From contig CALSRC010000010.1 of the NCBI GenBank assembly GCA_943788645.1, positions 124,001 to 188,000 on the forward strand: a DNA stretch of 64,000 nucleotides. Reading direction: 5' to 3'. The position numbers were made by a program, and so were the translations under genes. The notes beneath the pieces were generated by a model. The model did no database searches, had not been told where the DNA came from, and saw only the letters and a program-made list of their open reading frames with translations. This document shows positions 20,601 through 28,329 of the stretch, in pieces. Within the stretch, counting starts at the first letter, position 1; every line of letters begins with the position of its first letter. Source of the stretch: UA16 sp002292325 (GTDB lineage Bacteria > Bacteroidota > Bacteroidia > Flavobacteriales_D > Sanyastnellaceae).

Positions 20601-21111
20601 GGCCATTGTCATCCGGCAACCCGTTGGGTGTGCCGTTCAAGACAAACCAGGCGCCTCCCGTGCTGGTATTGAGTTGAATATTGGCTCCATCAATGGCCGA
20701 TCCTGACGCAAACGCAGAGACAAAAGGTTGAACCGCATCTTCCACCGTGCTGATCGCTACTTCATCACCTGTGTTTTGACTTTCCAAGCCAATGGTGATC
20801 CAACTGTCCGCTGCGATGGTTGGAAAAAACCCAATGAATGCCGGATTGATTCCCGTCGCGACCGCTGCTCCCAATGCATCATTGTAGAAACCGTTTTCCG
20901 TCTCGAGGGATAATTCATCGACATCGTTGCCGAAGACTGAACTGAGGAAGTCATCGTCATTCATCAAATCAACATACAAGCGATAGGTCGTTTGACCTGG
21001 AACAATATCCACAGCATGTTCTTCTACAGTGAGGGTGTAGTTTTCTTGGGCATTCAGGGCTGAAAGTCCGAAAGACAAGCTCAGCAGCAGGAAGAGATTT
21101 TTCATTTTCAT
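14635..21111 (-). CDS. Giant Asp/Cys-rich repeat protein with T9SS type-A sorting domain
   Basis: 2158 residues. A signal peptide (MKMKNLFLLLSLSFGLSALNAQ) is followed by three ~190-residue copies of one beta-rich domain, starting near residues 24, 400 and 775 (each opens YTLTVEE and contains TTYR.YV.L and GGAWFVLNGTPNG). Between and after them are more than 30 modules of the form GCTD..ACNYD..AT.DDGSC. Many of these are joined by YDCDG.CLND.DGDGICDE, a thrombospondin-type-3-like Ca2+-binding pattern. The end (LYPNPTSETLWI .. LAPGFYQLVVL) is a T9SS type-A domain. A Ca2+-stabilised extracellular stalk or matrix protein is the likely role. It is acidic and Cys-rich, with many potential disulphides. 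Confidence 0.88.
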   Translation of the reverse strand: MKMKNLFLLLSLSFGLSALNAQENYTLTVEEHAVDIVPGQTTYRLYVDLMNDDDFLSSVFGNDVDELSLETENGFYNDALGAAVATGINPAFIGFFPTIAADSWITIGLESQNTGDEVAISTVEDAVQPFVSAFASGSAIDGANIQLNTSTGGAWFVLNGTPNGLPDDNGRVLIMQLTTTGGFSGVLPVQVFENGNGANDLRFTFAFDGVGTFGEAVSSNDGCTDSTACNYDADAAEDDGSCSYAESGYDCDGACLNDADSDGVCDEFETAGCTDASACNYDVNATDDDGTCAFAESGYDCDGTCLNDADNDGVCDEFETSGCTDATACNYAASATDDDGSCTYAESGYDCDGICLNDADGDGICDEFEMAGCTDASACNYDAAATDDDGSCTYDGCEEAYTLTVEEFAMDIVPGQTTYRMYVNLVNPDDFLSSVFGNDVDALSLETENGFYNDPMGASVATGINPAFISFFPTIGADSWITIGLESQNVGDQVAISTVEDAAQPFVPAFASGSAIDGQNIVVNTSTGGAWFVLNGTPNGLPDENGRVLIMQLTTSGGLSGVLPVQVFENGNGANDLRFTFEFDGVGTFGEAVSSNDGCTDSTACNYDADAAEDDGSCTYAESGYDCDGGCLNDADSDGVCDEFESAGCTDAAACNYDVDATDDDGSCTYPEAAYDCDGACLNDFDGDGICDEFETSGCTDATACNYAASATDDDGSCTYAESGYDCDGSCLNDADGDGICDEFETAGCTDNTACNYDAGASDDDGSCTYDGCGGAYTLTVEEFAMDIVPGQTTYRMYVNLVNADDFLSSVYGNDVDGLVLETENGFYNDVFGASVATGINPAFIATFPTIAADSWITIGLESQNVGDQVAISTVEDTEQPFVAAFASGSAIDGQNIAVNTSTGGAWFVLNGTPNGLPDENGRVLIMQLTTSGGLSGTLPIQIFENGSGFNDLRMTFEFDGTGTFGGDVTVNDGCTDEAACNYDPAATEDDGSCSFAEDFYDCNGSCLNDSDGDGVCDELEIEGCTNDAACNFDPAATSNDGSCSYPESGYDCDGNCLADADGDGICDAFEASGCTDSAACNFDATATEDDGSCEILDACGDCGGNGVAGCGIEGACNYDAAVTCSDSDACDFSSCAGCMDASACNYDEEAQVPAACDYPDLYWLDCDGNCLEGFDEDGDGVCDPDEVPGCTDPEAVNYNPDATSDNGTCIIIIVGCGNPAACNYDPAVTINAPGLCDFPNSIFEDCDGNCFNDEDGDGVCDEMEILGCTTPGPGYNPFATEDDGSCQVGGCIIPSPVFACNYDPDADFLIFSMCVSPPCEGMAGSPNPEGLLYPGCTDVYACNYDAGATEDDGSCEYQSCIGCTDETACNYDPSAVYNDGSCDYVSCAVSGCTNSNACNYNPEATTEDGTCDYTSCYGCTDASADNYDPAALYDDGTCEILGCTLASACNYDPAATTYDASCDFTSCEGCMNEAACDYDPTATIAGTCDYISCQGCTDASADNYDPAATQEDGSCEFIGCNVISACNYDPNANVADNDQCEYAQDGYDCDGNCINDTDADGVCDEFETAGCTDSTACNYDASTTDDDGSCTYLEENYDCDGNCVNDIDNDGVCDELELTGCTDETACNYNAAATDNDGSCSFAEENYDCDGNCLNDADGDGICDELEMGGCTEAAACNYDGTATDNDGSCTFAEEFYDCNGNCLNDGDGDGICDELELGGCTDAMACNYDAGATDDDGSCIYAEEFYDCSGTCLNDADGDGICDELEVAGCTDEMACNYDATATDDDESCTYAEEFYDCSGTCLNDADGDGICDELEVAGCTDEMACNYDATATDDDESCTYAEEFYDCSGTCLNDADGDGICDELEVAGCTDEMACNYDATATDDDESCTYAEEFYDCDGNCLNDADGDGICDELEVAGCTDEMACNYDATATDDDESCTYAEEFYDCDGNCLNDADGDGICDELEVAGCTDPEAENYNADATEDDGSCYYCDIEIAEDATTDEIDGAATGSIDVTITGGEGPYAIAWTGPDNFTSDQEDLTDLFAGLYTITVTDENGCTQELQVEIGATTNLGEIPALQFKLYPNPTSETLWIAAAGWGGLTSVVLYDAAGRQIAAEAHNIQEVMPLDVSGLAPGFYQLVVLNADQRGVAHVLIQ
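15187..15940 (-). repeat. Near-identical 150-bp tandem repeats inside the giant repeat gene
   Basis: Five successive 150-base units begin at about 15187, 15337, 15487, 15637 and 15787, recognisable by the recurring tctgtgcagcccgcgacttc. Units differ by only a few bases; two share a variant linker (caggttccactgcaatcg). They encode a 50-residue module with DADGDGICDELE. The near identity implies recent duplication or gene conversion. Confidence 0.9.
18195..21050 (-). repeat. Three long intragenic repeats with ~1.13-kb spacing
   Basis: Copies at about 20446-21050, 19318-19915 and 18195-18785 encode the same ~190-residue domain. They share long identical tracts, for example around the words encoding FVLNGTPNGLP. 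Each is separated by GCTD/ACNY modules. The copies are similar enough at base level to misassemble from short reads. Confidence 0.85.
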
Positions 21112-21131
21112 GGGATGATGACGTTCAAGTT

Positions 21132-21139
21132 CAAACCTA
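21132..21139 (-). promoter_or_regulatory. Candidate -7 element for the giant repeat gene
   Basis: Read on the minus strand the sequence is TAGGTTTG, a full match to TAnnTTTG, 20 bases before the ATG at 21111. No TTG sits at the expected -33 distance, so support is partial. Confidence 0.3.
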
Positions 21140-21376
21140 ACTTTTCTCAGCCCTCTTCAGCCCTCTGCCATCGGGTATTTCTTCACTTCCATTTCTTTAA
21201 AACACCTGCTAAAAACACGCTCAAAGAACGGCCTGTCTCTTAGGTGGAGCAGAATAATTTGCAGATGTTCCAACAATGCAAAACTTCACTTCTTTTTTTT
21301 GACACTCGCATGATACTTTTTTATGAAACGTAGACAAACTTTGCTTCTGAATCCTTTTCACATAAGTTTTTTTCAA

Positions 21377-22855
21377 ATGAACCTCCCCCTTGTTTCACTT
21401 CTACTTCTGTTGTTCGGGTTGAACGCTTGCAACACGGCGAATGAGAAAACCACGAGCACGAGAGGAAATGAGTCTCAAATTCATTCCGATGGCAAGCCAG
21501 CTACCGTGCGTGTTTTTACCACTGCGGAAAACACCAATCAACGACTGACCGAAAGACCCACTTTGGAGTTTCAGCCAGCCACTCAGCCACTGGAAACCGA
21601 AATCGCGGTCTTTGTCAATCCCAGGAAAACCTTTCAATCCTATTTGGGCATTGGTGGGGCCATCACCGACGCATCTGCAGAGGTTTTCTCCTTGCTCACC
21701 GGTGACAAACAAGAGGAGTTGCTCAATGCTTACTTTTCAGAAGACGGAATCAACTATAACATCATCCGCACCAGCATACACAGCAGTGATTTTGGTCTTG
21801 GAAGCCACACCTACATCGAGGAAGGTGATGAAGCATTGGCTACATTTTCCATTGAAAAAGACAAAGCCAAACGGATTCCAATGATCAAAAGAGCAGCGTC
21901 CATCATCCGCGATGACCTCGTTTTCTATGCCAGTCCCTGGAGTCCACCGGCCTTCATGAAAACCAACAACCACATGCTGCGCGGCGGTAAATTATTGCCA
22001 CAATACCGACAGACGTGGGCTGATTACTTCGTCAAGTTCATAGCGGCTTATGAAGCAGAAGGCATTCCTGTTTGGGGGGTCACCATCCAGAACGAACCCA
22101 TGGCCACGCAGCGATGGGAATCCTGCATCTATAGTGCAGAAGAAGAGCGCGACTTTCTCAAAAACAATTTAGGCCCGGCGTTTGAGCGTGCGGGGTATGG
22201 AGATAAAAACATCGTGGTTTGGGACCACAACCGTGATCTGATTTCACATCGAGCCAACACCATTTTCGAAGATCCTGAAGCGTCAAAATACGCCTGGGGC
22301 ATTGGCTTCCATTGGTATGAAACTTGGACAGGCGGAGAGGCGAAATATGAGAATTTGAAAAACATCAACGCTTCGTTTCCAACCAAAAACCTCCTCTTTA
22401 CCGAAGGATGCCAAGAAGGGTTTGACGCTGATCATTACGAGCGTTGGTCCAATGCAGAGCGCTACGGCAACTCCATGATCAACGACTTCAACAGCGGAAC
22501 CGTTGGGTGGACGGATTGGAACATCCTCTTGAATGAAAACGGCGGTCCCAACCACGTACAGAACTTTTGCTTTGCCCCGATTCATGCTGATACCCAGAAC
22601 AACGAATTAATCTACACGCCCACCTACTATTACATTGGCCACTTCTCAAAATTCATTGAACCGGGAGCAAAACGTGTGAGCACAACCGTGAGCAGAAGCA
22701 CACTCGAAAGCACATCGTTTCAAAACCCCGATGGGCAAATCGTCACGGTCATCATGAATCGAACAGACGAAACCATTCCGTTCAAATTAATTACAGGCGA
22801 ACTGGAAACTTCCCTGGAAATTGCGCCACATGCCATGCACACGATGGTTTACTAG
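21377..22855 (+). CDS. Glycoside hydrolase family 30 lipoprotein (glucosylceramidase-like)
   Basis: A 492-residue secreted lipoprotein (MNLPLVSLLLLLFGLNAC). The fold is the GH30 (beta/alpha)8 barrel: FQSYLGIGGAITDASAE at the N-terminus, FYASPWSPPAFMKTNN, then the acid/base Glu in VWGVTIQNEPMA (Glu240) and the nucleophile Glu in LLFTEGCQEG (Glu343). The C-terminal beta domain ends the protein. Family members cleave beta-glucosyl, beta-xylosyl or related bonds; the substrate is open. An in-frame ATG at 21323 would add 18 residues before the signal, so 21377 is preferred. It stands alone, convergent with the next gene. Confidence 0.9.
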   Translation: MNLPLVSLLLLLFGLNACNTANEKTTSTRGNESQIHSDGKPATVRVFTTAENTNQRLTERPTLEFQPATQPLETEIAVFVNPRKTFQSYLGIGGAITDASAEVFSLLTGDKQEELLNAYFSEDGINYNIIRTSIHSSDFGLGSHTYIEEGDEALATFSIEKDKAKRIPMIKRAASIIRDDLVFYASPWSPPAFMKTNNHMLRGGKLLPQYRQTWADYFVKFIAAYEAEGIPVWGVTIQNEPMATQRWESCIYSAEEERDFLKNNLGPAFERAGYGDKNIVVWDHNRDLISHRANTIFEDPEASKYAWGIGFHWYETWTGGEAKYENLKNINASFPTKNLLFTEGCQEGFDADHYERWSNAERYGNSMINDFNSGTVGWTDWNILLNENGGPNHVQNFCFAPIHADTQNNELIYTPTYYYIGHFSKFIEPGAKRVSTTVSRSTLESTSFQNPDGQIVTVIMNRTDETIPFKLITGELETSLEIAPHAMHTMVY

Positions 22856-22875
22856 CGAAGAAAGCTTTGCGTTGT

Positions 22876-23814
22876 CTAGTCCACCAAGTAACGCCCTGCA
22901 GACTCCATGACCAAAAGCGCGCCGGTCTCAGACGTCTCAAAGAGGTTTCCCCAATGACCAAAAGCCGCAACGCTCCCATCAGGCCCTGACACATTCCATT
23001 GCCCGTGCGCAATAACTAGGTTGTTGCCAACCTCCATAAAGCCTGTCATTTCAGCAGACAATACTCCACTGCTATCCCCTTGAAGAGAATTCAAAATAGC
23101 TTCGCGACCTATTGCAATTTCAGGGAGCGCACTGACCGAACGAATGCCGTCTTCGCGAAACAACAAGGTGACATCTTCAGCGGCATTCGCGTTGAAACTC
23201 GAGACAAATGAAGCGATGTTCGCATCAACTTGCGCGCAAGCTTCAGATGTTCCGCAATCCCAGGCTTCTTGAAGTTCTTGAGTTGAATTGGCGTTTGCCG
23301 CTTCGTCAACCACAGACGCAGAGCGATAGGCTGACTCCATCAGCATGCGGAGCTCACCATCCTCAACGCGGTAGGTATTTCCCCACTTTCCCTCAATCAA
23401 CACCTCATCTGCCTCACTCATGATTTGGAAGTTTCCGCATCCAATGACGAGGTCTTCCGATACAAAGCGCGCATCAGTCGTAACGATCTCCACATGCGTG
23501 TTTTGCAATTTACCACCATCCGCCACCTCACCAAATGAAGCAGCTATTTCCGCCCTGCCGTTGAACGCTTCCTGAGCACCTCCAATGATGCGAACTCCAT
23601 CGGCTGCGAAGGTTTCCGCAATACCTGCTGGATCGCCATTGGCCCATGCCGTGCCAAAAGCCAAGGTAAACCCGTTCATCAACGCAATGGCCCTTTCATT
23701 GCCTTGGGTTGGGGTTGAGTCTTCTGTTTGGTTTTCAGCATCTTGGGTAGCGTTGGTGCCACACCCTAGACTAAGTACCGATAAAACCCCTACGCTCCAT
23801 AATAATCGTTTCAT
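22876..23814 (-). CDS. Lipoprotein with two tandem NTF2/SnoaL-like domains
   Basis: 312 residues, starting MKRLLWSVGVLSVLSLGC (lipobox Cys). Two copies of an NTF2-like (DUF4440/SnoaL-type) unit follow. The first contains FGTAWANGDPAGIAETFAADGVRI and ends WGNTYRVEDGELRML. The second contains FVSSFNANAAEDVTLLFREDGI and ends WGNLFETSETGALLV. Such cone-shaped domains bind small ligands or act as isomerases; no catalytic pair is evident. ATG 23814 is chosen because it gives the signal peptide. It lies 65 bases downstream of two membrane-protein genes on the same strand. Confidence 0.75.
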   Translation of the reverse strand: MKRLLWSVGVLSVLSLGCGTNATQDAENQTEDSTPTQGNERAIALMNGFTLAFGTAWANGDPAGIAETFAADGVRIIGGAQEAFNGRAEIAASFGEVADGGKLQNTHVEIVTTDARFVSEDLVIGCGNFQIMSEADEVLIEGKWGNTYRVEDGELRMLMESAYRSASVVDEAANANSTQELQEAWDCGTSEACAQVDANIASFVSSFNANAAEDVTLLFREDGIRSVSALPEIAIGREAILNSLQGDSSGVLSAEMTGFMEVGNNLVIAHGQWNVSGPDGSVAAFGHWGNLFETSETGALLVMESAGRYLVD

Positions 23815-23879
23815 TGTAATAAATTTTGTGCAAAAAAAACACCAACGGTTTACCATCGAAATTCTAAAACGGGAAGTTA

Positions 23880-24665
23880 TTAGATAGGTTCGGTAAAGAT
23901 GTACAGCAGCAAGTGTGTTTTCTTTTTAGAATTCAACTCCGACGGCCCCGTGTAGATATAGTTAATGACCAAGCCCGGGTGGGTAGCCCTAAAATCAGCA
24001 ACTGTCGCTTCCCACACCCGCTTATCCGCAAGAAAAGGAAAGTCGAACTTGAACACCCCATCTGCAACCTCAGCCCCTTCAACTGGGGCCTCAACGTCAG
24101 CAAATGTGGCATGAGAAAACTGCCAAATGGACGTCGAAGCCGCTACGGTTCCCAGTGCACCGAGGATCATGACAACTTTGAATCCACCCGTCTTTTGGAT
24201 GGGGGATGCAGGTTTTGCCTGCTCCTCCCCTGAGATTCCGTATTTGCAAATCAACCAGGTGGCCAAAAGGACAAACCAAAACAAACCGTGTTCTAACAAT
24301 TGAAACCGGTCACCAAATACTTGATCCCCAATGGAAAACAAGGCAAACAAGGACATCGAAGCAAACAACCCTCGAAACAGCCACTTCTCCATGAGGACGT
24401 CGTCTTTTCGAAGGAAATTAACGCAAGCCGCTGCATACAGAGAAAAGTTCAAGGCTTCCAAGGCCGACACTCCGGCCAATGCTGCTGTAGCAAACAATGG
24501 ATCCTTCAACCCCAGTGAACCAAAGAATTTCACGAACAAGGCAAAGAAGTCCTTACCGACCCAAAGAAAGTGCACATCGGGCACCACCTTGTCAACGACA
24601 CTCAACCCCCAAAAAGCCGTCCAAAACAGAAGAATGGAGGCCTGTATCATGCGTGACTCTTTCAT
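23880..24665 (-). CDS. Multi-pass membrane protein, paralogue of the preceding gene in the operon
   Basis: 261 residues. About four to five hydrophobic helices fill the first ~190 residues (SILLFWTAFWGLSVVDKV, SLYAAACVNFL, LFALFSIGDQVFGDRF, HGLFWFVLLATWLICKYG). A soluble C-terminal ~70 residues end KKKTHLLLYIFTEPI. The family is not recognised. It aligns along its whole length with the gene at 24662-25465: both have VVDKV, HFLWVG, FSIGD..FGDRF.LLEH and a TGP/VPK..L..KK C-terminus. The start overlaps that gene's stop by 4 bases. Confidence 0.75.
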   Translation of the reverse strand: MKESRMIQASILLFWTAFWGLSVVDKVVPDVHFLWVGKDFFALFVKFFGSLGLKDPLFATAALAGVSALEALNFSLYAAACVNFLRKDDVLMEKWLFRGLFASMSLFALFSIGDQVFGDRFQLLEHGLFWFVLLATWLICKYGISGEEQAKPASPIQKTGGFKVVMILGALGTVAASTSIWQFSHATFADVEAPVEGAEVADGVFKFDFPFLADKRVWEATVADFRATHPGLVINYIYTGPSELNSKKKTHLLLYIFTEPI

Positions 24666-25465
24666 GGCTTCTCTTTTGTGGCGATGTAAAAAATAAGCGC
24701 GTCCGCTTTCTTGAGCCGCAATGGTTTCGGCACCGTGTAAATGTGGTCGACGGTTTTGGTTGGATGTTCCTCCAAGAATTTGACCAAAGTCTCCTCGAAT
24801 ACCGTACTTCCGCCTAAAAACGGAAAGGTCACTTTATACAAATCAGCATCGACACGCTCTGCGGAAAGTGCGGCCGTGCGGCGGTAAAAAAAGTCGGTAT
24901 TGTATTGGAAAATCGAAACCGTCGTAGCCACTGCGATTCCAATTGAAACCAAGCCCGTACGAACCATTTGATGACGGGGTATGGATGTGATACGATCTTC
25001 ACCCTGACGCTCCAAGTGTACAAACACCACCCAGGAACCGATGGATGAAAACCAAAACAAGGTATGTTCGAGCAATTCAAAACGATCACCAAAAATGTGA
25101 TCCCCGATGGAGAAAATCGTGAATGTAAGGAGTGTCAGTCCCGTTCCGATTGCCATCCATGATCGGGCGACTCCTGCATTCTTTCTCCAAAAGTGCGCCA
25201 ATGCACCGGCAAAGAACAAGAAAGCAAAAACTTCCAATGCAGCTGCGACAACAAGCGAGGCATCAGCGATGATCGGCGCCTCCAAACCGGCGGAAGCAAA
25301 GTACTTTTGAAACTGGGCGAAACGATCCCGACCTACCCACAAAAAGTGGGCTCCGCCGATTACTTTATCCACCACGTTGAACAACCAAAAAATCGACCAA
25401 TAGATCAAGATCCCAAATCGAATCAGGTGCGCAGTGGAGGCGTTGAGAAAATCCGTTTTTCGCAT
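24662..25465 (-). CDS. Multi-pass membrane protein, tandem paralogue
   Basis: 267 residues and the first gene of the minus-strand pair. It shares with its neighbour the motifs NVVDKVIGGAHFLWVGRDRF and FTIFSIGDHIFGDRFELLEHTLFW, then a soluble C-terminal tail with HIYTVPKPLRLKKADALIFYI. The conserved GD.. FGDR .. E.. H set between helices could be a ligand or proton site, but no known family was recognised. A tandem duplication followed by divergence is visible. It is divergent from the metal-type TonB locus. Confidence 0.75.
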   Translation of the reverse strand: MRKTDFLNASTAHLIRFGILIYWSIFWLFNVVDKVIGGAHFLWVGRDRFAQFQKYFASAGLEAPIIADASLVVAAALEVFAFLFFAGALAHFWRKNAGVARSWMAIGTGLTLLTFTIFSIGDHIFGDRFELLEHTLFWFSSIGSWVVFVHLERQGEDRITSIPRHQMVRTGLVSIGIAVATTVSIFQYNTDFFYRRTAALSAERVDADLYKVTFPFLGGSTVFEETLVKFLEEHPTKTVDHIYTVPKPLRLKKADALIFYIATKEKP

Positions 25466-25532
25466 GGCAAGCCGTTTGCCACGAAACTACATGCTAGGAT
25501 GCAGAAGACAGCGGAAATTTCGTTGCAATTCG

Positions 25533-25931
25533 ATGACGTATTCATTTCAATTCATGGGTAAGTTTGCAGACGAAATTGTGATACACTTCACCAAATCTTC
25601 CTTGGCCTGGGGCCTGCTCAGCATATGGGCAGTTATTACCGTGTGCCAGGTGGCGCACGAATTTCAACATAGCCATTCGCAGCATCATTGCGACGCACAT
25701 GTTCCCACAACTGGATCGGACGCCAAACACCCTGGCATTTCGACCGCTGACCATGCCTGCTTGATTTGCGATTGGGAGTGGGCTCCCAGTGACCCGTCAA
25801 TCGGGTTTGCACCCGCTACGTCCATGGTTGAATGGGTCGTTTTTCTGGTCATCGGCAACGCGCAAAGCAGCTTTGCAAGTTCAGGCCACTCCACTGCCAA
25901 TGCACTCCGAGGACCACCATTGAAAGGTTGA
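25533..25931 (+). CDS. Small His/Cys-rich membrane-anchored protein upstream of TonB receptor
   Basis: 132 residues (or 125 from ATG 25554). One N-terminal helix (LAWGLLSIWAVITVCQVA) leads into HEFQHSHSQHHCDAHV and, after a linker, DHACLICDWEWAP, a His cluster plus a CxxC pair. A second hydrophobic stretch (VEWVVFLVIGN) follows. The pattern suits binding of a transition metal. It is 39 bases upstream of a TonB-dependent receptor, so a role in sensing or handling the transported metal is likely by context, but no named family was recognised. Confidence 0.6.
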   Translation: MTYSFQFMGKFADEIVIHFTKSSLAWGLLSIWAVITVCQVAHEFQHSHSQHHCDAHVPTTGSDAKHPGISTADHACLICDWEWAPSDPSIGFAPATSMVEWVVFLVIGNAQSSFASSGHSTANALRGPPLKG

Positions 25932-25970
25932 TCATCCAGTCCTTTTAATCTTTCAATTCTTTCGCTCTTC

Positions 25971-28313
25971 ATGAACGCACACCAACTGGACCATCCGGTA
26001 GGCGGCTACGTGCACGTTCATTCATTGGCAACTAGTTGGATGTTGGCTACAACGCTTGTTTTTTTCTCAAGTCTTTTTCCAACATCCATGCTTCGTTCCC
26101 AATCGAATGCAGTCGTGAACGGGCACGTCTTCCGCGCTGGACTTCAAACCCCTGTTGATGGGGTCTTAATCATCGCCTGGCCATGCGGTCAAACGGCAAC
26201 AACAAACCGTACAGGACGTTTTGAAGTGGAGTGTTCCACGGACATCGATTCCCTGACGTTTGTTGCAAGCGACTTTGAAACGCAAACCATCGCCGTGCTT
26301 GAAAAAGACCATGTTGATGTTTGGCTTTCACCACTTGATGTTCAGCTGTCTCAGGTTTCCATCGTGGCCAGCCAATCACTGGAACGCGAGAAACAATCCC
26401 TACCAAACCTCGATTTAATGGTCACACTGGATCAGACTCCCGGGTTGCAAAGTTTGGATCTCGGAGCAGGCATGATTCAGCCCGTGATACGAGGTCTTTA
26501 CGGAAGCCGAGTGGCGGTGCTTGAGGACGGAGTTCCTCAGCAAGGAGGTCGTTGGGGAGCCGACCACGGCATTTTGACTGACCCTGAACTCTCCGGTTCA
26601 TTCGAGTGGATTCCAGGGGGTGGTCATCTCTGGATGGGACCCGGTGCGGTTGGGGGTGGCATGCGCCTGAAAGGACCTGAACGCGATGCGTTGGATAGCG
26701 AAAACACACGATGGGGCGCCTCCTATCGGATGGGAGATAACCGCAGTAAAGTGCATGCTTTACACCGTTCAACGCAGGGAGAACACTACTGGTATGCTGG
26801 GCTTTCGGGAGCTGTCTTTGGTGACCAAAATGTTCCTCAATCTACGTTTTCTTATCTCGGGCGAACCTATTCACTGGATGCGAAAAAGCTACCCAATACG
26901 GCCGGTCGTGCAAGCCATGCCGTCTTGGGGTACGAACACGTTGCTTCATCGGATCGAAAAATCAGCGCAACGCTGCGAGCATCTGAGGTGGTTCAGGGCT
27001 TATTTCCGGGGATTGTGGGGGTTCCAAGGCAGGGAGATCTGGCTGTGAGCTCGGCCCCTTTTTCAGTTGCGCTGCCGTTGCAAAAAGCCCGGCGTTTGCA
27101 AGCAACAGGGAAATGGATGGCGGGGGAAGACCGCAAACGTCTTCAGCATCACATCAAGGGATCCCTTTCCTGGTTTCAGCGGGAAGAATTGGCGCCGCCA
27201 CATGCACATGGTTGGGGACCTGAACCCGATTCAAACAAGAGCTTACTCTTAGAAGAATGGACAGGATTCATCGAGTCCGTTTGGAAAGGGGGTCACGGCT
27301 CTGTTGGACTTCAAGCGGAAGGATTGGATGCGGTGACATCTGGCTGGGAATTTTTGATTCCCAGCCACACCCGCCTCCGCACCTCGGCAATTGGAGAAAG
27401 AGTCCTAGGAAAACACATCCTGGGATTGAGAACCGACCTCATCTGGACAACACATGCGGCTCATTCCGAGCCGTTGTATAATTCGTCTAACACCGCTGTG
27501 GGGCTCGACATCCGCTCTGAATCCATGCGGAGATTCATTCCCGGGGGCATGCTCTCATGGCAATATACCATCGAGCCTGCGGAAGCCCACTGGAGGGGAA
27601 CGGCATCGGCAACGGCCTACTCACGTGCACCGAGCAATTATGAAATGGGGGCCAATGGAATTCACCACGGCACCTTTCGATTTGAGCAAGGCCAGGCGAA
27701 TTTGCGCTCTGAGAAAGCAATTGAAGGACGATTCCAAGCGGCCTCCGTACCATCGGAAAAGGAATGGAGCTGGTCTTTGCAAGCCTTCTTTGCTGCCCAT
27801 CAAGACTTCATCTCCTTGAACCCCAGCGCGTCTTTTGCACCCATATCGCATGCGGGCCAAGTCTACGTTTTTCAAGCAATGGATGTACTCCGAACAGGAG
27901 TCGAGACACAGCTTGACAAGCAACTTGGACCTTGGACTGCAAGCGCTTCCGCTTCCCTACTCGGTCAATGGGAAGTGCAGACTGGACTTGGACTGCCCTT
28001 TACAACGCCCCCACAACTGCGAATGGAATTGGATTACCAATTCCACGAAAAAGGCAGCGTTCGTATCGCGTTCAAAGCCATTGGCAATGCCAATCTGACC
28101 GCCCGAAATGAAGCACCAACGGAGGGAACTTCATTGTGGGAGAGCGGATTGGACTTGCCTTTCAAACGAGGGCGACTTTCCCTCGCGATCAACAACCTCT
28201 TCAACGTCGAGTGGCTGGATCACACCAGTGCGTATCGCGCACTTGGCCTGGTCGCTCAGGGACGTTGGATTCAAATCGGTTTTGCATCAAACCTGCAGCC
28301 GAAACAGCCTTAA
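25971..28313 (+). CDS. TonB-dependent outer-membrane receptor
   Basis: 780 residues. A hydrophobic signal (ATTLVFFSSLFPTSML) is followed by a carboxypeptidase-regulatory-like beta domain (VVNGHVFRAGLQTPVDGVLI). Then come the plug (LDQTPGLQSLDLGAGMIQPVIRGLYGSRVAVLEDGVPQQG) and a large barrel that ends FNVEWLDHTSAYRALGLVAQ .. IQIGFA, with an aromatic-containing last strand. Energised import of a metal chelate or similar is the family role. The flanking His/Cys-rich protein and the DUF4625-like lipoprotein suggest a metal substrate such as Zn or Cu; this is an inference. The next gene begins 16 bases on. Confidence 0.9.
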   Translation: MNAHQLDHPVGGYVHVHSLATSWMLATTLVFFSSLFPTSMLRSQSNAVVNGHVFRAGLQTPVDGVLIIAWPCGQTATTNRTGRFEVECSTDIDSLTFVASDFETQTIAVLEKDHVDVWLSPLDVQLSQVSIVASQSLEREKQSLPNLDLMVTLDQTPGLQSLDLGAGMIQPVIRGLYGSRVAVLEDGVPQQGGRWGADHGILTDPELSGSFEWIPGGGHLWMGPGAVGGGMRLKGPERDALDSENTRWGASYRMGDNRSKVHALHRSTQGEHYWYAGLSGAVFGDQNVPQSTFSYLGRTYSLDAKKLPNTAGRASHAVLGYEHVASSDRKISATLRASEVVQGLFPGIVGVPRQGDLAVSSAPFSVALPLQKARRLQATGKWMAGEDRKRLQHHIKGSLSWFQREELAPPHAHGWGPEPDSNKSLLLEEWTGFIESVWKGGHGSVGLQAEGLDAVTSGWEFLIPSHTRLRTSAIGERVLGKHILGLRTDLIWTTHAAHSEPLYNSSNTAVGLDIRSESMRRFIPGGMLSWQYTIEPAEAHWRGTASATAYSRAPSNYEMGANGIHHGTFRFEQGQANLRSEKAIEGRFQAASVPSEKEWSWSLQAFFAAHQDFISLNPSASFAPISHAGQVYVFQAMDVLRTGVETQLDKQLGPWTASASASLLGQWEVQTGLGLPFTTPPQLRMELDYQFHEKGSVRIAFKAIGNANLTARNEAPTEGTSLWESGLDLPFKRGRLSLAINNLFNVEWLDHTSAYRALGLVAQGRWIQIGFASNLQPKQP

Positions 28314-28329
28314 CAAAAACAAAAAAATC

